A stretch of DNA of 5,490 nt from an uncultured Acidimicrobiales bacterium (GTDB lineage Bacteria > Actinomycetota > Acidimicrobiia > Acidimicrobiales > Iamiaceae), in NCBI GenBank assembly GCA_937926025.1, contig CALANQ010000248.1:1-5490 (forward strand), written 5' to 3'. Position 1 is the first letter of the stretch; each line of letters begins with the position of its first letter. The translations under genes and the position numbers were made by a program. The notes under the pieces were generated by a model that ran no database searches, was not told where the DNA came from, and was given only the letters and a program-made list of their open reading frames with translations. Below, in pieces: positions 5,026 through 5,490 of the stretch.

Positions 5026-5490
5026 GTGGGTTCCCGGGTCGCTGCTCCCCCGTCGCTCGACTGGCAGGCCTCGCTGTTCGGCGACGCCGAGCCGGCACCG
5101 GACTTCGGGTTCGCGTCCGTGGAGCGCATCGACCTGGGCGACGGGGCGTGGGTCGACGTGGCGCCGGGCTGGATGAGCGGGGCCGACACGCTGTTCGAGC
5201 GGCTCCTCACCACGGTCACCTGGCAGGAGCGCGAGGTGCCGATGTACGAGAAGGTGGTGCCCGAGCCCCGCCTGTCGCACTGGTGGGGCGCCGACGACCG
5301 CAACCGGTGGCCGTCGGAGGCCCGGGCCATCGCCCGGGCCCTGCACGGTCGCTACGGCGTCCGGTTCGACGCCCTGGGTGCCAACCTCTACCGGGACGGT
5401 CGAGACAGCGTCGCCTGGCACGGCGACCGGGTCTACCGGGAGCAGGACACGGCGCTGGTCGCCGTGCTCAGCCTCGGGTGCCAGCGGCGG
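5026..5490 (+). CDS. AlkB-like Fe(II)/2-oxoglutarate-dependent DNA repair dioxygenase, partial: first 155 codons
   Basis: This should be an oxidative demethylase that removes alkyl groups from DNA bases using Fe(II), O2 and 2-oxoglutarate. The frame is open to the right edge, so the C-terminal His iron ligand and the 2-oxoglutarate-binding arginines are outside the window. Seen are DWQASLFGD (12-20), a short opening typical of actinobacterial AlkB homologues; LSHWWG (83-88); ALGANLYRDG (116-125) with N120 and Y122 of the conserved N-x-Y; WHGD (131-134) supplying the first His and Asp of the HxD iron-binding motif; and LSLG (149-152). The GTG at 5026 is the only ATG or GTG close after the in-frame TAG at 5014, and it lies six bases past a -10-like hexamer, so a leaderless mRNA is likely. 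The SOS box at 4988-5003 suggests LexA repression and induction by DNA damage. It follows the CoA-transferase by 41 bp but has its own promoter. Confidence 0.92.
   Translation, partial: MGSRVAAPPSLDWQASLFGDAEPAPDFGFASVERIDLGDGAWVDVAPGWMSGADTLFERLLTTVTWQEREVPMYEKVVPEPRLSHWWGADDRNRWPSEARAIARALHGRYGVRFDALGANLYRDGRDSVAWHGDRVYREQDTALVAVLSLGCQRR

Noticed and set aside
3707..5098. Minus-strand frame opposite the CoA-transferase
   Set aside because: It is Gly/Ala/Val/Leu-rich with no recognisable domain and is antisense to a confidently identified gene. It also crosses the SOS box and AlkB start.
4507..5421. Minus-strand frame covering the AlkB-like region
   Set aside because: The plus strand encodes the AlkB N-x-Y and HxD motifs with a fitting promoter, while the minus-strand product has no family features.
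1..5490. Mobile element, CRISPR array, toxin-antitoxin or anti-phage system
   Set aside because: No transposase, integrase, regularly spaced repeats, tRNA-like sequence or defence-type domain was found. Every gene except DUF4262 and the lipoprotein belongs to a recognisable housekeeping or catabolic family.

Overview
The window is high-GC DNA from an actinobacterium-like genome. The evidence is a strong G/C preference at third codon positions, two genes that look leaderless, a Gram-positive/actinobacterial-type LexA box, and a steroid/fatty-acyl-CoA ligase of the FadD19 type. An Acidimicrobiia-like source is my inference from this gene mix; the sequence alone does not prove it.

Layout. Three genes lie on the minus strand: the N-terminal 317 codons of a FadD19-like acyl-CoA synthetase running off the left edge (1-953), a DUF4262 protein of unknown function (1131-1625), and a TIM-barrel metal-dependent amidohydrolase (1794-2972). 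Three genes lie on the plus strand: a small acidic lipoprotein (3123-3659), a family III (CaiB/BaiF) CoA-transferase (3749-4984), and the first 155 codons of an AlkB-like Fe(II)/2-oxoglutarate dioxygenase running off the right edge (5026-5490). No intergenic gap exceeds 180 bp. I see no RNA genes, mobile elements or CRISPR arrays.

The regulatory DNA is the most informative part. The half-site TCTGAC...GTCAGA occurs with identical 5-bp spacing in front of both the acyl-CoA synthetase and the CoA-transferase. This suggests that one repressor, probably TetR-type, co-regulates the two CoA-activating enzymes. A separate perfect inverted repeat with 17-bp arms and a KstR-like core (AGAACACGTTCT on the minus strand) sits between the divergent amidohydrolase and lipoprotein genes. 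A textbook actinobacterial SOS box (CGAACACCTGTTCG) followed by a -10 element placed for leaderless transcription precedes the AlkB-like gene, suggesting DNA-damage control.

Taken together, the ligase, CoA-transferase and amidohydrolase look like catabolic genes for a carboxylic acid or steroid-like substrate handled as a CoA thioester. The DUF4262, lipoprotein and AlkB genes look like independently transcribed neighbours. The substrate cannot be read from the sequence.
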